Shown here: piece by piece, positions 1-12,438 of the stretch
Layout: each line of letters opens with the position of its first letter
Position numbering within the stretch: the stretch's first letter is position 1
Source of the DNA: Vibrio taketomensis
Lineage (GTDB): Bacteria; Pseudomonadota; Gammaproteobacteria; Enterobacterales; Vibrionaceae
Length of the DNA: 64,000 nt
Assembly (NCBI RefSeq): GCF_009938165.1
Contig: NZ_AP019650.1
Location: 310,001-374,000 of the forward strand
Reading direction: 5' to 3'
The notes under the pieces: generated by a model
Told to the model about the DNA's origin: nothing
The model's database searches: none
The model's input: the letters and a program-made list of their open reading frames with translations, nothing else
Position numbers and translations under genes: made by a program

Positions 1-2397
<2,397 letters not shown>

Positions 2398-2423
2398 AGT
2401 TAATTGATTTCACGGTTAATCAG

Positions 2424-2463
2424 AGCCTCCTTTGCGCTACATGGCGTAATGGAGGCTTTTTTA
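2424..2463 (+). terminator. katG terminator
   Basis: AGCCTCC (2424-2430) pairs with GGAGGCT (2451-2457), with further pairing inside the arms, and is followed by a T tract. It lies 27 bases after the katG stop. Confidence 0.85.
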
Positions 2464-2485
2464 ATCGTCAGCGTAAACTCGAGCT

Positions 2486-3373
2486 TTATTTGCTTGCTCG
2501 CGTTCTGACAATCTCTTCATCAACCCAATTGAGCAATTGTTTTATCGCTCTTGAGAGCACTTGGTTTTGTCGCACGATATAGCCAAGGCTGGTGGTTGGA
2601 AAATGGGGTAGCGGAGTAATGGTTGTGGTTAGGTTGAGTTTAGGGTGCAGTGAAAACTCAGGTACGATCGCCACACCAAAGCCTGCTTCAGCCCAATCGA
2701 TTTGTGCGTCCACACTGCCCACTTCCATGACTCGATAATTGGGGAGGTTTAGTGATGGCAAAGCAAGATCAATCAAATCTCGAGTTCGGGTATCGTGCCC
2801 CAAGAGAATCAGCGTGGGTTCTTCTTGATTCTCATCCATCATGCCTTGTTGCCACTCTTGTAATCCATTACCCAACGCACACCATTTTACTTGTTGCAAC
2901 TCGATAAAATGCAGTGGCTGACTTTCTTTCTGTGCGATAACAAAACCCAAATCTGCTTTTGCGCTTTTGACTAATTCTGCTGCTTGTGAAGAGGTAGTGT
3001 TGAGCAGAGACAAGTCGATGCCCGGAAATTCTTTTTTGAACGACTGGAACGGTGAAATCAGCAGTAAGCGTGAAATAATATCACTGGCGGCAATCGTGAG
3101 TGTGCCTTGGCTCAGTTCATTGATTGCGTTGAGATCCGCTTGGCATACCTGCAATTCCATTAAGGTATTTTGCGCACTTTGCAACAAACGCTCACCGGCT
3201 TGAGTGAGACGAAATGGGTTGCGCTCAATTAATTTGACTCTGGTGGCTTGTTCAAGCTGCTTGATATGCAGACTGACATTGGGCTGGGTCATATGCAGCT
3301 CATTCGCCGTTTTACCAAAATGCTCAAGACGAGCCAGCGTTACAAAGGTGTTGAGCCAGTTGATGTCTAACAT
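2486..3373 (-). CDS. LysR-family transcriptional regulator
   Basis: DNA-binding regulator of 295 residues, typical LysR length. The N-terminal winged helix-turn-helix covers about residues 2-60 (LDINWLNTFVTLARLEHFGK, then NELHMTQPNVSLHIKQLE). The rest is a periplasmic-binding-like effector domain from about residue 90. It is divergent from the second purA, with 139 bp between the start codons, the classic geometry for a LysR regulator and its target. It converges with katG, so control of katG from this locus is less likely. It is not an obvious OxyR: the paired effector-domain cysteines of OxyR are absent from the region I read. The effector is unknown. Confidence 0.9.
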   Translation of the reverse strand: MLDINWLNTFVTLARLEHFGKTANELHMTQPNVSLHIKQLEQATRVKLIERNPFRLTQAGERLLQSAQNTLMELQVCQADLNAINELSQGTLTIAASDIISRLLLISPFQSFKKEFPGIDLSLLNTTSSQAAELVKSAKADLGFVIAQKESQPLHFIELQQVKWCALGNGLQEWQQGMMDENQEEPTLILLGHDTRTRDLIDLALPSLNLPNYRVMEVGSVDAQIDWAEAGFGVAIVPEFSLHPKLNLTTTITPLPHFPTTSLGYIVRQNQVLSRAIKQLLNWVDEEIVRTRASK

Positions 3374-3512
3374 GTTGATTTACCCTGAAGTCCATTTTGA
3401 ACTATCAATTATACCCTATATGGAATTCTTATTAAGCTCATAATGATTATTAATTATTCTTATTTGTCGGTTGAGCATAGGATAAGCAAATCGTTTTTAA
3501 GGAGTTCAAATT

Positions 3513-4769
3513 ATGTCGTCTATTGTTGTTGTGGGTGCAAACTGGGGTGATGAAGGTAAAGGCCGAATCGTGGATTATTTGGCAGACCAAGCATCAGCGA
3601 GTATTCGTTTCCAAGGTGGTAATAACGCGGGTCACACCGTAGTGAATGACTTTGGTACTTTTAAGTTACACCAACTTCCTAGCGGCGTATTTAACCCTGA
3701 CTGTATCGGTGTGTTAGGCCCTGGTATGGTAATCAGCCCAGCATTACTATCTGCTGAGATTGCAGAAGTTGAGCAATCTGGCGTAAAAGTTAATTTGTGC
3801 ATTTCTGATCGCGCAACACTATGTCTGCCACTACACGCTGAAGAAGATACGCTAGAAGAGCTTCGTCTAGGCGACGGCGCATACGGTTCAACTCGTCAAG
3901 GTATTGCACCTTGCTACGGTGACCGTGTAATGAAAAAAGGCATTCTAGTTGGTTGGTTAAAACAACCAGAAGTATTGGTAGAGCGCATTCAATTTATGTT
4001 GGATTGGAAACTGCCTCAACTGCGTGCGCTTTACCCAACATTCAAGTTTGAGCAAACTGCACAAGAAATGGCGGATTGGTTGCTAGAAGTATCAGCACCT
4101 TGGCGTGATTCTATCTGCAACGTAACGCTACCACTAAAAGAGCTACAAGCAGAAAGCAAAACGCTATTGTTTGAAGCGCAACTTGGTGCGGGTCGTGACC
4201 TTGTTTACGGTGAATACCCTTGGACAACCTCATCTAACTGTGTGTCTATGTACGCAGGCATTGGTGGTGGTTTACCAGCACTTCGCCCAGAGCGCGTTAT
4301 TGCGGTAGCGAAAGCATTTAGCTCATCAGTGGGTACGGGCACGCTAATCACTGCAATGGAAGAGCAAGATGCATTCCGTGAATTAGCAGGTGAGTTTGGT
4401 GCAACTACTGGTCGCCCTCGTGATATGGGTTACTTTGACGCAGTAGCGACTAAAAATGGTGTTGAGCTACAAGCAGCAACAGAAATCGCACTGACTAAAG
4501 TGGACTGCCTAACTGGCCTTAAAGATCTTAAGATCTGTGTTGGTTACGAAGGTGAACACAGTGAAAACCCAATCTGGCCTCAAACTGCAGCGCTAGCACC
4601 AATCTACGAGAAGATGGAAAGCTGGAGCGAAGACATCACCGGTTGTCGTAAGTTTGATGAGCTACCACTAGCAGCGCAAAAATACGTACTACGTATTGAA
4701 GAGCTAATGGGTGTGCCAGTTAAGATGGTGTCAGTTGGCCCAGGCCGTGAGCAAATGATTGTTCGCTAA
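3513..4769 (+). CDS. purA: Adenylosuccinate synthetase, second-copy type
   Basis: Catalyses IMP + aspartate + GTP to adenylosuccinate, the first committed step to AMP. The product is 418 residues, shorter than the roughly 430 of the usual PurA, and fits the shorter second PurA known in several vibrios. Visible motifs are the GTP-binding loop GDEGKGRIVD with the catalytic aspartate present, NNAGHTV, YGSTRQGIAP, and the C-terminal PVKMVSVGPGREQMI. The ribosome site AAGGAG lies before ATG. The gene is monocistronic with a strong terminator and divergent from a LysR regulator. That suggests regulated expression rather than the constitutive role of the main copy, which is an inference. The aspartate argues against the phage PurZ activity. 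Confidence 0.93.
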   Translation: MSSIVVVGANWGDEGKGRIVDYLADQASASIRFQGGNNAGHTVVNDFGTFKLHQLPSGVFNPDCIGVLGPGMVISPALLSAEIAEVEQSGVKVNLCISDRATLCLPLHAEEDTLEELRLGDGAYGSTRQGIAPCYGDRVMKKGILVGWLKQPEVLVERIQFMLDWKLPQLRALYPTFKFEQTAQEMADWLLEVSAPWRDSICNVTLPLKELQAESKTLLFEAQLGAGRDLVYGEYPWTTSSNCVSMYAGIGGGLPALRPERVIAVAKAFSSSVGTGTLITAMEEQDAFRELAGEFGATTGRPRDMGYFDAVATKNGVELQAATEIALTKVDCLTGLKDLKICVGYEGEHSENPIWPQTAALAPIYEKMESWSEDITGCRKFDELPLAAQKYVLRIEELMGVPVKMVSVGPGREQMIVR

Positions 4770-4805
4770 TCGCTACAGCGCTTTTACTTACCCAATCAAA
4801 TAGAG

Positions 4806-4833
4806 AGGCTGACCTTATGGTCAGCCTTTTTTT
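4806..4833 (+). terminator. purA terminator
   Basis: Perfect 9-bp stem AGGCTGACC / GGTCAGCCT with a TTAT loop and seven Ts. It sits between purA and the converging LacI gene, whose stop codon is four bases on. Confidence 0.93.
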
Positions 4834-4836
4834 GTA

Positions 4837-5808
4837 CTAAATTCGCTTAACCGAGCCACGATCAATAATGTGTGGTTCATAGGTTGAGTACTCAAGTTGC
4901 GGATTGAGCAGCAACTGAGTGGCCGTTTTAGCCATCGCAGAAATCGGGAAATGGACACTCGAGAGTTTTGGCGAAACGAATTCCGCACGCTCGCCACTGT
5001 CGTAGCAAATTAAAGAGATGTCTTGCGGAATACTCAATCCATGCTCAGAAATTGCCAGCAGTGCCCCAAGTGCCATTTCTTCGTTACAGCAGTAGATTGC
5101 GCTTGGTCGCTGCATTTGTTGCAATAATTCGCAGCATGCCTGATAGCCGCTTGGTAAATCATAGTGACCAGCAAAGCATTGATGCGGCTCAAGCTTGGCA
5201 TCCGCCATCGCATCGACAAATCCTTGGTAACGAAGCAGGCTTGAACTGCGAGTCAGTGGACCACTTATACAAGCGATATTTCGATGGCCATGCGCAAGCA
5301 AACACTCAGTCGCCATACGACTTGCCAGGTGATGATCAAAGCTAATGCAGCGTGATTCTAAGCCTTCGACGTTACGGTCTAACAACACAAATGCATGGTG
5401 TTTGGCGAGTTGTTGCAGTTGTTCATCACTGATGCTTCGTACATGTAGAACCAGACCGTCACAACGCATATTGTAGAGTTTTTGGATCGCATTAAGCTCA
5501 TTTTCTGCCGTTCCCCCCCCTTGGGTAACCAGCAGTTGCTTGTGGCATTTGTCTGCCTCAGTTTGTACGTTATCCATCAACATACCAAAGAATCCACCAA
5601 GGTATGAGGTTGTCACCAAACCAAGCATTTGGCTCTGGCTAGACGCTAACGCACGAGCTGCGGGGTTAGGCGTATAGCCCAGCTCCAAAATGGCCTGTTC
5701 AATACGTTCTCGAGTGGCTAACTTGACGTTAGTGTCGCCATTAACAACCCGCGAAACGGTTGCACGGGAGAGGCCCACATGTTTTGCCACATCTTCTAAA
5801 GTAACCAT
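4837..5808 (-). CDS. LacI-family repressor of the beta-glucoside PTS operon
   Basis: Repressor of 323 residues. The N-terminal LacI helix-turn-helix and hinge are clear (VTLEDVAKHVGLSRATVSRV, then NGDTNVKLATRERI). A sugar-binding periplasmic-binding-like domain follows from about residue 60. It is the last gene of the leftward PTS operon, 78 bp after the GH4 gene, so it probably controls that operon and itself. A LacI-type operator candidate lies upstream of the first PTS gene (9287-9300). The inducer is presumably a phosphorylated or free beta-glucoside, by context only. Confidence 0.92.
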   Translation of the reverse strand: MVTLEDVAKHVGLSRATVSRVVNGDTNVKLATRERIEQAILELGYTPNPAARALASSQSQMLGLVTTSYLGGFFGMLMDNVQTEADKCHKQLLVTQGGGTAENELNAIQKLYNMRCDGLVLHVRSISDEQLQQLAKHHAFVLLDRNVEGLESRCISFDHHLASRMATECLLAHGHRNIACISGPLTRSSSLLRYQGFVDAMADAKLEPHQCFAGHYDLPSGYQACCELLQQMQRPSAIYCCNEEMALGALLAISEHGLSIPQDISLICYDSGERAEFVSPKLSSVHFPISAMAKTATQLLLNPQLEYSTYEPHIIDRGSVKRI

Positions 5809-5886
5809 ATATGACCTGACTAAAAAAGAGCGGTTAACCGAAATTAACCACTCTTGTTGTTACTGTTTGTTCATTTTAAATGATGA

Positions 5887-7194
5887 TTACGCGAACTGAG
5901 GTAGATACTCAGCATTAATGCTTAATACATCATCCAAAATTGGTTGTGCTAATTGAGCATCACCAATTAATGGGTTGGTCACGAGCGCAAGTAGCGCTGC
6001 TTCTTTGTTACCGTGTACAGCCGCTTCGATGGTTAGGCGCTCAAAGGCTTTTACCTGCTGAGCCAAACCATGCATAGATTCTGGTAAATGACCGAATGCT
6101 AACGGATGAGCCCCTTGGCGGTCGACGATACAATCGGTTTCAATCGCTGCATCATCCGGTAGACCCAATATAGTACCGTTATTGGTGGTATTCACCACTA
6201 GGCGAGTGCCAGAGTTGTTGTGAATCGCACAAATTAGCTCAATGGCCACTTCAGAATAGAACGAACCGCCACGAAAACTTAATTGCTCTGGTTTATGATC
6301 CAAGTTTTCGTCTTGGTAGAGCTCGAACAGTTCATGTTCTACCTTCATCACTTGTTCTGCGCGTGTGCCCTCATTCGCTGCTTGTTCGATCTCATCTTTA
6401 AGCATGGTTTGGGTTTGATAGAAATAACGGTGGTAAGGGCAAGGAATCGCGCCTAATGCACGAAGAAACTCAGGAGACCAAGGCTCTTCTTTGATGTTAT
6501 TCATAGTAAGTGCTGCGCCATCACAAAGCATTTCGATCACTTGTTTGGTGACGTTTTCGCCTTTCAAGGTAACTTCGTGCGCCCAAACCATATGGTTAAG
6601 ACCGGCAAAGCGCAATTGAACGTCGTCAAAATCGGCTTTGAGCATGGTCGCAATCATATGGTGCATCGTCACTGGGACATTACATAGACCGATGATTTTG
6701 GCATTGCTATAGCGAGAAACCGCTTCTGTCACAATACCTGCGGGGTTAGTGAAGTTTATGATCCACGCATTTGGAGCAAGCTGTTCAACTTTTTTGGCAA
6801 TATCGAGCATGACTGGAATGGTGCGCAGTGCTTTAGCAAAGCCGCCAACGCCCGTTGTTTCTTGACCGAGCAGACCGTATTTCAGACCTAGGCGTTCATC
6901 GGCAGCGCGAGCTGGCAGTTGACCGACACGGAACTGGGTGAGTACATAGTCAGCGCCTTTAATCGCTTCGTCTGGGCTGTAGTGGACACTGACCACCACT
7001 TGAGAAAGACCATTGTGCGCCAACATACGACGAGTAAGCCCAGCAATAATTTCAACTTTGTTGTGGCCTTTTTCTACGTCCACCAAGGCAATTTCATGCA
7101 ATGGGATCAGCTTCCAACGTTGGATAATGCCTTCAATCAGTTCAGGAGTGTAACTGCTGCCGCCACCGATAATGGCAATTTTTGCTGTGTTCAT
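5887..7194 (-). CDS. GH4 6-phospho-beta-glucosidase
   Basis: Cytoplasmic glycoside hydrolase family 4 enzyme that splits 6-phospho-beta-glucosides made by the adjacent PTS. Family members use NAD+ and a divalent metal with a redox-elimination mechanism. The product is 435 residues, normal length. The N-terminal Rossmann loop is [12 protein letters not shown]. The metal-binding cysteine lies in GLCNVPV, and the substrate and metal histidine region in [11 protein letters not shown]. It lies 11 bp after the IIA gene in the same transcript. Natural substrates could be cellobiose, aromatic beta-glucosides or chitobiose. With a LacI regulator and no ChbG deacetylase in the operon, cellobiose or a plant or algal beta-glucoside seems likelier than diacetylchitobiose. 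Confidence 0.92.
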   Translation of the reverse strand: MNTAKIAIIGGGSSYTPELIEGIIQRWKLIPLHEIALVDVEKGHNKVEIIAGLTRRMLAHNGLSQVVVSVHYSPDEAIKGADYVLTQFRVGQLPARAADERLGLKYGLLGQETTGVGGFAKALRTIPVMLDIAKKVEQLAPNAWIINFTNPAGIVTEAVSRYSNAKIIGLCNVPVTMHHMIATMLKADFDDVQLRFAGLNHMVWAHEVTLKGENVTKQVIEMLCDGAALTMNNIKEEPWSPEFLRALGAIPCPYHRYFYQTQTMLKDEIEQAANEGTRAEQVMKVEHELFELYQDENLDHKPEQLSFRGGSFYSEVAIELICAIHNNSGTRLVVNTTNNGTILGLPDDAAIETDCIVDRQGAHPLAFGHLPESMHGLAQQVKAFERLTIEAAVHGNKEAALLALVTNPLIGDAQLAQPILDDVLSINAEYLPQFA

Positions 7195-7205
7195 ATTGGT
7201 ATTCC

Positions 7206-7538
7206 TTATAAAGCAGAGGTACGGCGGTACAATTCAATGAAATCTTGCGCAAGGTCGAGGATCACCATGGCATTCATCAGGTGGTCTTGGGCATGGACGA
7301 TAATTAACGTCACCTTAAGCTTGCCTTCACCTTCATCTAGGCCAATGAGTTGCGTTTGTACTTTGTGTGCTTGGTTGATTGCTTGTTTTGATTCAGTAAT
7401 CAGTAGTTGTGCTTGTTCAAAGTCATGGTGTCTTGCGGCTTGGATAGCCATTAAAGCTGTGCTGCGCGCATTACCTGCGGTCACTAGCAACTCCATAATG
7501 GTTTGTTCGATATCCATAATATATTCCTTAACGTGCAA
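7206..7538 (-). CDS. PTS lactose/cellobiose-family IIA component
   Basis: Phosphocarrier of 110 residues that accepts phosphate from HPr and passes it to IIB. It is a small helical protein with the family histidine in LIIVHAQDHLMNAM near residue 80 and an N-terminal helix MDIEQTIMELLVTAGNARS. The reading starts with MHVKEYIMDIEQ; the internal ATG before DIEQ (7517) is the usual family start and has AAGGAATAT upstream. Order in the operon is IIB, IIC, IIA, GH4, as in the chb/cel operons. Confidence 0.93.
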   Translation of the reverse strand: MHVKEYIMDIEQTIMELLVTAGNARSTALMAIQAARHHDFEQAQLLITESKQAINQAHKVQTQLIGLDEGEGKLKVTLIIVHAQDHLMNAMVILDLAQDFIELYRRTSAL

Positions 7539-7546
7539 ATTAATTG

Positions 7547-8860
7547 TTAGGCGTTGGCTGGGGTCATGGCGTCAGCATTGGATTCAATTTCTTGCTCGAC
7601 GAGTTGTTTTTCATAAGCTTTGAAGAATGGGTACCAAATGATGGTGTCGATAACCATAAGCAGTACGACCAAAACGAAGGCACGGTAATCCCAAGCCGCT
7701 GAAATCATGGCACCGATAGGTGCTGGGGTTGTCCATGGCGCCATCGCAATCATTTTTTGCACTAGGTTCAAGTGCAGAGCAAAGTAGGCGATAGTGGCAT
7801 TGACCATAGGTACGATAAGTAGTGGGAAGAACAATAATGGGTTCATCACTACTGGTGAGCCAAAGATGAGTGGCTCGTTAATATTAAAGATCGCTGGCAC
7901 TACGCTAAGTTTGCCGATGGTGCGAAGATGAATTGAGCGACTGCGCAGATAAAGGAAGGCTAACACTAATGTTGAGCCAGAACCGCCCAGACAGATATAA
8001 AATGACCAGAATGGCGCGGTGAGAACTTGAGTTGTGTCCATACCGCTTGACATCAAGGTTGCGTTTGCCGCCAAGTTCGCCATAAAAATCGGATTCAGTA
8101 AGCCTGTCACGATGTTGTCACCATGAATGCCGGCAAACCAAAGTAGGTTTGCAATCAGTAGGGCGATTAAGATAGCGGGTAGTGTATCGCCAAGGGCAAC
8201 AAGTGGTTGGAATACTTGCATGATTGCTGCTGGCAGTAATAGACCGTACTGGCTTTGTAGCAACAGGCTAACTGGGTAGACGGTGATCATAATACCGACG
8301 ACTGGGTAGAGCAGTTCAAATGAGCGAGCGATAGCGGGTGGTACTTGCTCTGGCATTTTGATGGTGATGTTGTATTTCTTTAAGAAGTGAATCAACTCAA
8401 CCGACCATAACGCACAGATAATGGCGGTGAACACGCCTTCGCCACCTAGGAAATCCATCGACATTTGGTTTTGATATTGTGGTGCTGCGGCAAGTAAAAA
8501 TGCCATCAGTGATAGCATTGCAGCAGTCAGTCCATCCAATTGATACGCTTTGGCGAGGCTATACGCGGTGCCTAAGCTTACGAACACACCCATCAGACCC
8601 ATGGTCATAAAGTAAGGCATGGTGATGGTATCCCAATTGCTTTTGGCGAAATGTAACCACCACTGACCAAATGCGGATTGTGTGTCAGCATCAAATGGCG
8701 GGTTTGCCACAATTAACATGATACTGCCGATAATTAGGAACGGCATGGCTGAGATAAAGCCGTCACGAATCGCGATAATATGTCGTTGACCACCAATCTT
8801 TGCTGCAATTGGTGCGATCTTATTTTCAACAATATTCATCATTGAATTATAAAGGCCCAT
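7547..8860 (-). CDS. PTS cellobiose-family IIC permease
   Basis: Membrane permease domain of the lactose/cellobiose PTS, 437 residues, usual for this family. Hydrophobic helices run through most of the protein. Family-typical stretches include IRDGFISAMPFLIIGSIML near the N terminus, GIHGDNIVTGLLNP, and FNINEPLIFGSPVVMNP, which carries the conserved substrate-loop glutamate. It imports a beta-glucoside and phosphorylates it at C6 together with the neighbouring IIA and IIB. GGAGGTCAC just upstream of ATG is a good ribosome site. It is separated by 91 bp from the IIB gene. Confidence 0.94.
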   Translation of the reverse strand: MGLYNSMMNIVENKIAPIAAKIGGQRHIIAIRDGFISAMPFLIIGSIMLIVANPPFDADTQSAFGQWWLHFAKSNWDTITMPYFMTMGLMGVFVSLGTAYSLAKAYQLDGLTAAMLSLMAFLLAAAPQYQNQMSMDFLGGEGVFTAIICALWSVELIHFLKKYNITIKMPEQVPPAIARSFELLYPVVGIMITVYPVSLLLQSQYGLLLPAAIMQVFQPLVALGDTLPAILIALLIANLLWFAGIHGDNIVTGLLNPIFMANLAANATLMSSGMDTTQVLTAPFWSFYICLGGSGSTLVLAFLYLRSRSIHLRTIGKLSVVPAIFNINEPLIFGSPVVMNPLLFFPLLIVPMVNATIAYFALHLNLVQKMIAMAPWTTPAPIGAMISAAWDYRAFVLVVLLMVIDTIIWYPFFKAYEKQLVEQEIESNADAMTPANA

Positions 8861-8951
8861 AGTGACCTCCTATCTATAGCGAGTCCTACAAGCACTGAAT
8901 GTCCAGTGCTCGCATAGAGAGATAAATTGAAAACGGTTAAATTTCGGGAGG

Positions 8952-9257
8952 TTAACTAATTAACGCAATTGCTTTGTCGAGAACTTTATCGCCTCGCATT
9001 GTGCCATAGTCCATCATATCGATAACCGCGACCGGTTTATTTTGTGGTGTGGCCAGTTCGGTGATGCGCGCCAATTCGTATTTCACTTGGGGACCGAGTA
9101 GAACCACGTCGTATTGCGGCAAATTCTCTTCAATATCAGCGATAGAAATAGCGTTGATTTCGGTTTCTATGCCACGTTCTGCAGCACTTGTTTGCATCTT
9201 TTTGACCAGCATACTTGTAGACATTCCAGCAGCGCAGCAAAGTAAAATCTTTTTCAT
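8952..9257 (-). CDS. PTS cellobiose-family IIB component
   Basis: Phosphotransfer protein of 101 residues and first gene of the operon. The phosphorylated cysteine lies at the start of the fold in KKILLCCAAGMSTSML; the second cysteine of CC is the family active residue. The rest fits a small Rossmann-like fold (VVLLGPQVKYEL, then PVAVIDMMDYG). The promoter and LacI operator should lie immediately upstream. Confidence 0.94.
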   Translation of the reverse strand: MKKILLCCAAGMSTSMLVKKMQTSAAERGIETEINAISIADIEENLPQYDVVLLGPQVKYELARITELATPQNKPVAVIDMMDYGTMRGDKVLDKAIALIS

Positions 9258-9286
9258 ATCAATACCTTAATTCACTTGTAATCATT

Positions 9287-9300
9287 ATGAGCGCTCTCAT
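9287..9300. promoter_or_regulatory. Candidate LacI-type operator for the PTS operon
   Basis: ATGAGCGCTCTCAT lies 30 bases before the IIB start. Its centre GAGCGCTC is a perfect 8-bp palindrome, and the right half GCTCTCA matches the usual LacI-family half site; the left half is shifted. Assignment rests on position and the LacI gene in the same operon. Confidence 0.55.
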
Positions 9301-10077
9301 TTGCGGTAACAATATGCCTGTATGGTCATAATTTTTGTGACATCGGTCTCGAAATTCCTCTTAAATGTTTCTAAATGTTTCAGTGATCTATGGAAATGTG
9401 ATCTCTATCGAAATTTGTCGAGTTAAACAGTCTTTGAATCAGTTAGTGAGTTTTAGCGTGTGGGTAAATCATGAATAAGAAGTGATGTTTGAATATTAAA
9501 GAGGACAGAATCATAACAGTAGAAAGAAAAATATTACCGTACATCATTCATAATCATGGAAATTGAAAATGAAAGTTATAGATATTTAGCTTTTATGAGC
9601 GATATGAGATTCTATTTCATAAAAATGTCATATGTGGCGAGTGAATATGCGTATAAATATGGGTTTTCTCTGTAAAGTTAATATATGAGTGAAATCATAA
9701 TTAATCTGTATCTAAATATTACTAGACAATAACTCGAAGAGTGATATGAGCACTGATTCGATGAAATATAGTTTGGTGTATGTAGGAGTTAGTCGACGGG
9801 CTTGGTGGGAAAGTGTATGAATTTAATCGAATAAGTGGTTGTTACTTAGCAAGTAAGGATACATGCAATTAGATTATTTAATAAACAACAAAATTATTAA
9901 GAGTAAAAATATCAATTGTCACTGATGTAGTTAACAACTAACATTAGGTGAATTTTAATCGATGGTTGATTTGTTAAGTTAATATAATTTAATAAGTTTA
10001 AATAATTTATATTTTACATTAACATTTTTATATAAGTAGAAAGAGTAACATTATAATAATCATTCATTCACCATTTA
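9301..10077. other. Long AT-rich intergenic region before the chemoreceptor
   Basis: About 780 bp without a supported gene. It must hold the leftward PTS promoter near its left end and the rightward chemoreceptor promoter at the right. The last 200 bases are very AT-rich (runs such as TTAAATAATTTATATTTTAC), which would suit H-NS binding. I found no convincing CRP site (two weak partial matches near 9338 and 9398), no small ORF with a good ribosome site, and no recognisable sRNA. Confidence 0.5.
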
Positions 10078-12069
10078 ATGAGGTCGAATAATTTGAATAA
10101 AAATATATCTTCGTGGGTATCAAACCTACCATTAAAATCACTATTACTGATGCCAGTCGCCATTACATTGGGGCTGTTTGCCATCGTTACATTTTTCGTT
10201 AATCACAGTTTAAACGATGTAAAATATCAGTCTGAATACGTAGCTGAGCGTGTTGAGTTGACCGAGGTTGCGGCAGAGCTCGATCTTGGTTATGCCAATA
10301 TTCGCATTATGGCGCGCGATATGCTGCGAGGTGATATCGCAGACATGCCAGAGCGACTAAGAGATATCAGATCTAAAGTTGATCAGTTGAAGCAACTATT
10401 GGAGGTTAACTACCTACAACGTCCTAGTGCTTCTGATGCCGCTAAGAAAAATATGGCTAATGTGATCAAAGGCTTGGACAACTACCATGCGTTACTAGAA
10501 AAAAGTGTGCATCACCTACAAGCTGCAACCAATCAGTGGTGGTACGAAACACCGCATATGTGGCAAGCACTTTTCTCAATGGTCAATCAAGTTGCAGAAT
10601 ATGCAGAGAAAAACCCGAATCTTGATGTGAAAGAGTGGGATAAAGCGGGAAATGAGTTGGTTTATAATCTAGACCGTTTCTATTCTCGTTTAGCTCAGAT
10701 CACCAACATGCGTACATTAGTCGATGTCGATAATACGGTTAAATATCTCAACGGTGCAGGTAGCGTATTGAAGCAGTACGATAATATTGCTCCTGTTGCT
10801 CAATTTGAGCGTGATGTTTACCACGGTTACGTCAATTCATTCAACGTGATCACTAAAGAGTTAACGGCGAATGAGCAGGTGATGAAACAGTGGTTTGAGA
10901 ATGCAACGGTTATTCGTGACAATATCGATGCAGTACTAGAGCGCAACAATGCAATGCGTGATCAAGCGATGAAAGATAGCTACGCTTCGATTGATCGTGT
11001 CACGACAATGCAGTTGGCAGCTTGGTTAATCAGTGCCTTGATCGCTATTGTGTTAAGTCTGTTCTTAGCATCGCGTATTATCAGCATTTTCGGTCGTCTA
11101 TCGACTTCTTTAGCAGCGATGGCTGAAAAAGATTTGTCGCAAAACACGGGCATTAGTGGTCGCAATGAGCTAGCGAAACTCGCACAAAACATGGATATCA
11201 CTATGAGTACTATGTCTCTAGTGTTGCATGATGTGCGAGACCAAAGTACGGAAGTTGCCTCCTCTTCAACTGAGTTGGCTGCAGTTATGGTACAAAGCTC
11301 TGCCAACGCCGAAGAGCAAAGTGCTCAAGTTGAGCAAATTGCCGCGGCAGTCACTGAAATGTCGAGTTCGGCTGAAATGGTTGCTGAGTCTGCGAAAAAC
11401 ACCGAAAGTAAAGCGATTGCTGCGTTGGAAGCGTGTATTGATGGTCAAGACATTGTTGAGCAAAACAAAATGAATGCTGAACAATTGACATCGGAGCTTG
11501 CAGATACCGCTGAAGTTGTTGAGCAACTAAAACAGCGTTGTCACAGCATTGTTGAAGTGGCAAACGTTATTAACAACATCTCTGAGCAAACAAACTTACT
11601 TGCGCTGAACGCAGCGATCGAAGCGGCACGTGCGGGTGAACTTGGTCGTGGTTTTGCCGTGGTAGCGGATGAAGTTCGTGCTTTAGCTGCAAAAACACAA
11701 GACTCAACGGGTCATATTCAGAACATCATATCTGAGCTGCAAAGCAATTCAGATATGGCGCAATCTAAAGTTGATCTCTGTTTGAATAAAGTGGCGAGTG
11801 TTCATGATTCATCTCAAGATGCGGTAGCGAAATTGTCAGCAATTCAAAGTTCGGTATCAGAAATTAATGCTGTTGCCTCAGAGATGTCAGTGGCGGCCGA
11901 TCAACAATCTTGTGCCGCAGAAGAGATCAGCGAATCGCTTAATGGCATTAAGGTAGCAATTGAGCAAAACGTCGCAGGTATTGAGCAATCAAGCCAAGCA
12001 TCAAACTTCTTATCCGAGTTGGCTGAAAAACAAAGCCAAATGTTAGGTAGCTTTCAGCTAAATCGCTAA
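10078..12069 (+). CDS. Methyl-accepting chemotaxis protein
   Basis: Inner-membrane chemoreceptor of 663 residues that controls CheA. A first membrane helix lies at about residues 21-42. It is followed by a periplasmic helical sensor domain of roughly 270 residues, then a second helix near residues 308-330 ([17 protein letters not shown]). A HAMP linker follows, then a long cytoplasmic coiled coil with the conserved hairpin tip [20 protein letters not shown]. The sensor is large and helical, like the double four-helix-bundle type. The ligand is not readable from sequence. The start has a weak ribosome site after a long AT-rich leader. The gene is monocistronic with its own terminator. Confidence 0.95.
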   Translation: MRSNNLNKNISSWVSNLPLKSLLLMPVAITLGLFAIVTFFVNHSLNDVKYQSEYVAERVELTEVAAELDLGYANIRIMARDMLRGDIADMPERLRDIRSKVDQLKQLLEVNYLQRPSASDAAKKNMANVIKGLDNYHALLEKSVHHLQAATNQWWYETPHMWQALFSMVNQVAEYAEKNPNLDVKEWDKAGNELVYNLDRFYSRLAQITNMRTLVDVDNTVKYLNGAGSVLKQYDNIAPVAQFERDVYHGYVNSFNVITKELTANEQVMKQWFENATVIRDNIDAVLERNNAMRDQAMKDSYASIDRVTTMQLAAWLISALIAIVLSLFLASRIISIFGRLSTSLAAMAEKDLSQNTGISGRNELAKLAQNMDITMSTMSLVLHDVRDQSTEVASSSTELAAVMVQSSANAEEQSAQVEQIAAAVTEMSSSAEMVAESAKNTESKAIAALEACIDGQDIVEQNKMNAEQLTSELADTAEVVEQLKQRCHSIVEVANVINNISEQTNLLALNAAIEAARAGELGRGFAVVADEVRALAAKTQDSTGHIQNIISELQSNSDMAQSKVDLCLNKVASVHDSSQDAVAKLSAIQSSVSEINAVASEMSVAADQQSCAAEEISESLNGIKVAIEQNVAGIEQSSQASNFLSELAEKQSQMLGSFQLNR

Positions 12070-12095
12070 TTTAGATCCTGAATTCTCTATGATAT

Positions 12096-12121
12096 AGCCA
12101 CCGCATTGCGGTGGCTTTTTT
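12096..12121 (+). terminator. Chemoreceptor gene terminator
   Basis: Perfect 9-bp stem AGCCACCGC / GCGGTGGCT with an ATT loop followed by Ts, 27 bases after the stop. Confidence 0.93.
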
Positions 12122-12438
12122 GTCTAATTTTCGATTAATACATTAGATGATGTGTAAATAGTGAGATTTCAGAAAATTATGAGGTCGTTAAATTCAAAAT
12201 GTTAAATTGATAGGTCATTGCGCTGGTATTAATCTTTCCTATCCAGTCGATAAATTTATTTGAATAATAATTAAGTTATTGTAATAAAAGTAAATTTACG
12301 ATTTGTTTCATTTGCATTGTCGAAAGAAATCCCATTAGGTAAACCTTTGAGTTTACTTTTTTGCGTTATCCAATAAAATTGAGTCTCAGTGTGCTGAAAA
12401 TTCAGCGGACATGCGGTGGTGATTAAGAAAGAGATATT
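12122..12438. other. Upstream region of the DUF2860 gene
   Basis: About 317 bp of AT-rich DNA with no gene seen. It presumably carries the promoter and leader of the following outer-membrane protein gene. GAAAGAGATATT before the ATG is a usable ribosome site. Confidence 0.5.

Noticed and set aside
2486..3373. LysR gene as the OxyR regulator of katG
   Set aside because: It converges with katG, is divergent from purA, and shows no OxyR-type cysteine pair.
3513..4769. PurA paralog as a PurZ enzyme for 2-aminoadenine genomes
   Set aside because: The catalytic aspartate in GDEGKG, replaced in PurZ, is present, and no phage or DpoZ-like genes lie nearby.
9330..9420. CRP sites upstream of the PTS operon
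   Set aside because: TGTGA half sites near 9338 and 9398 have poor second halves (about 3 of 5 matches).
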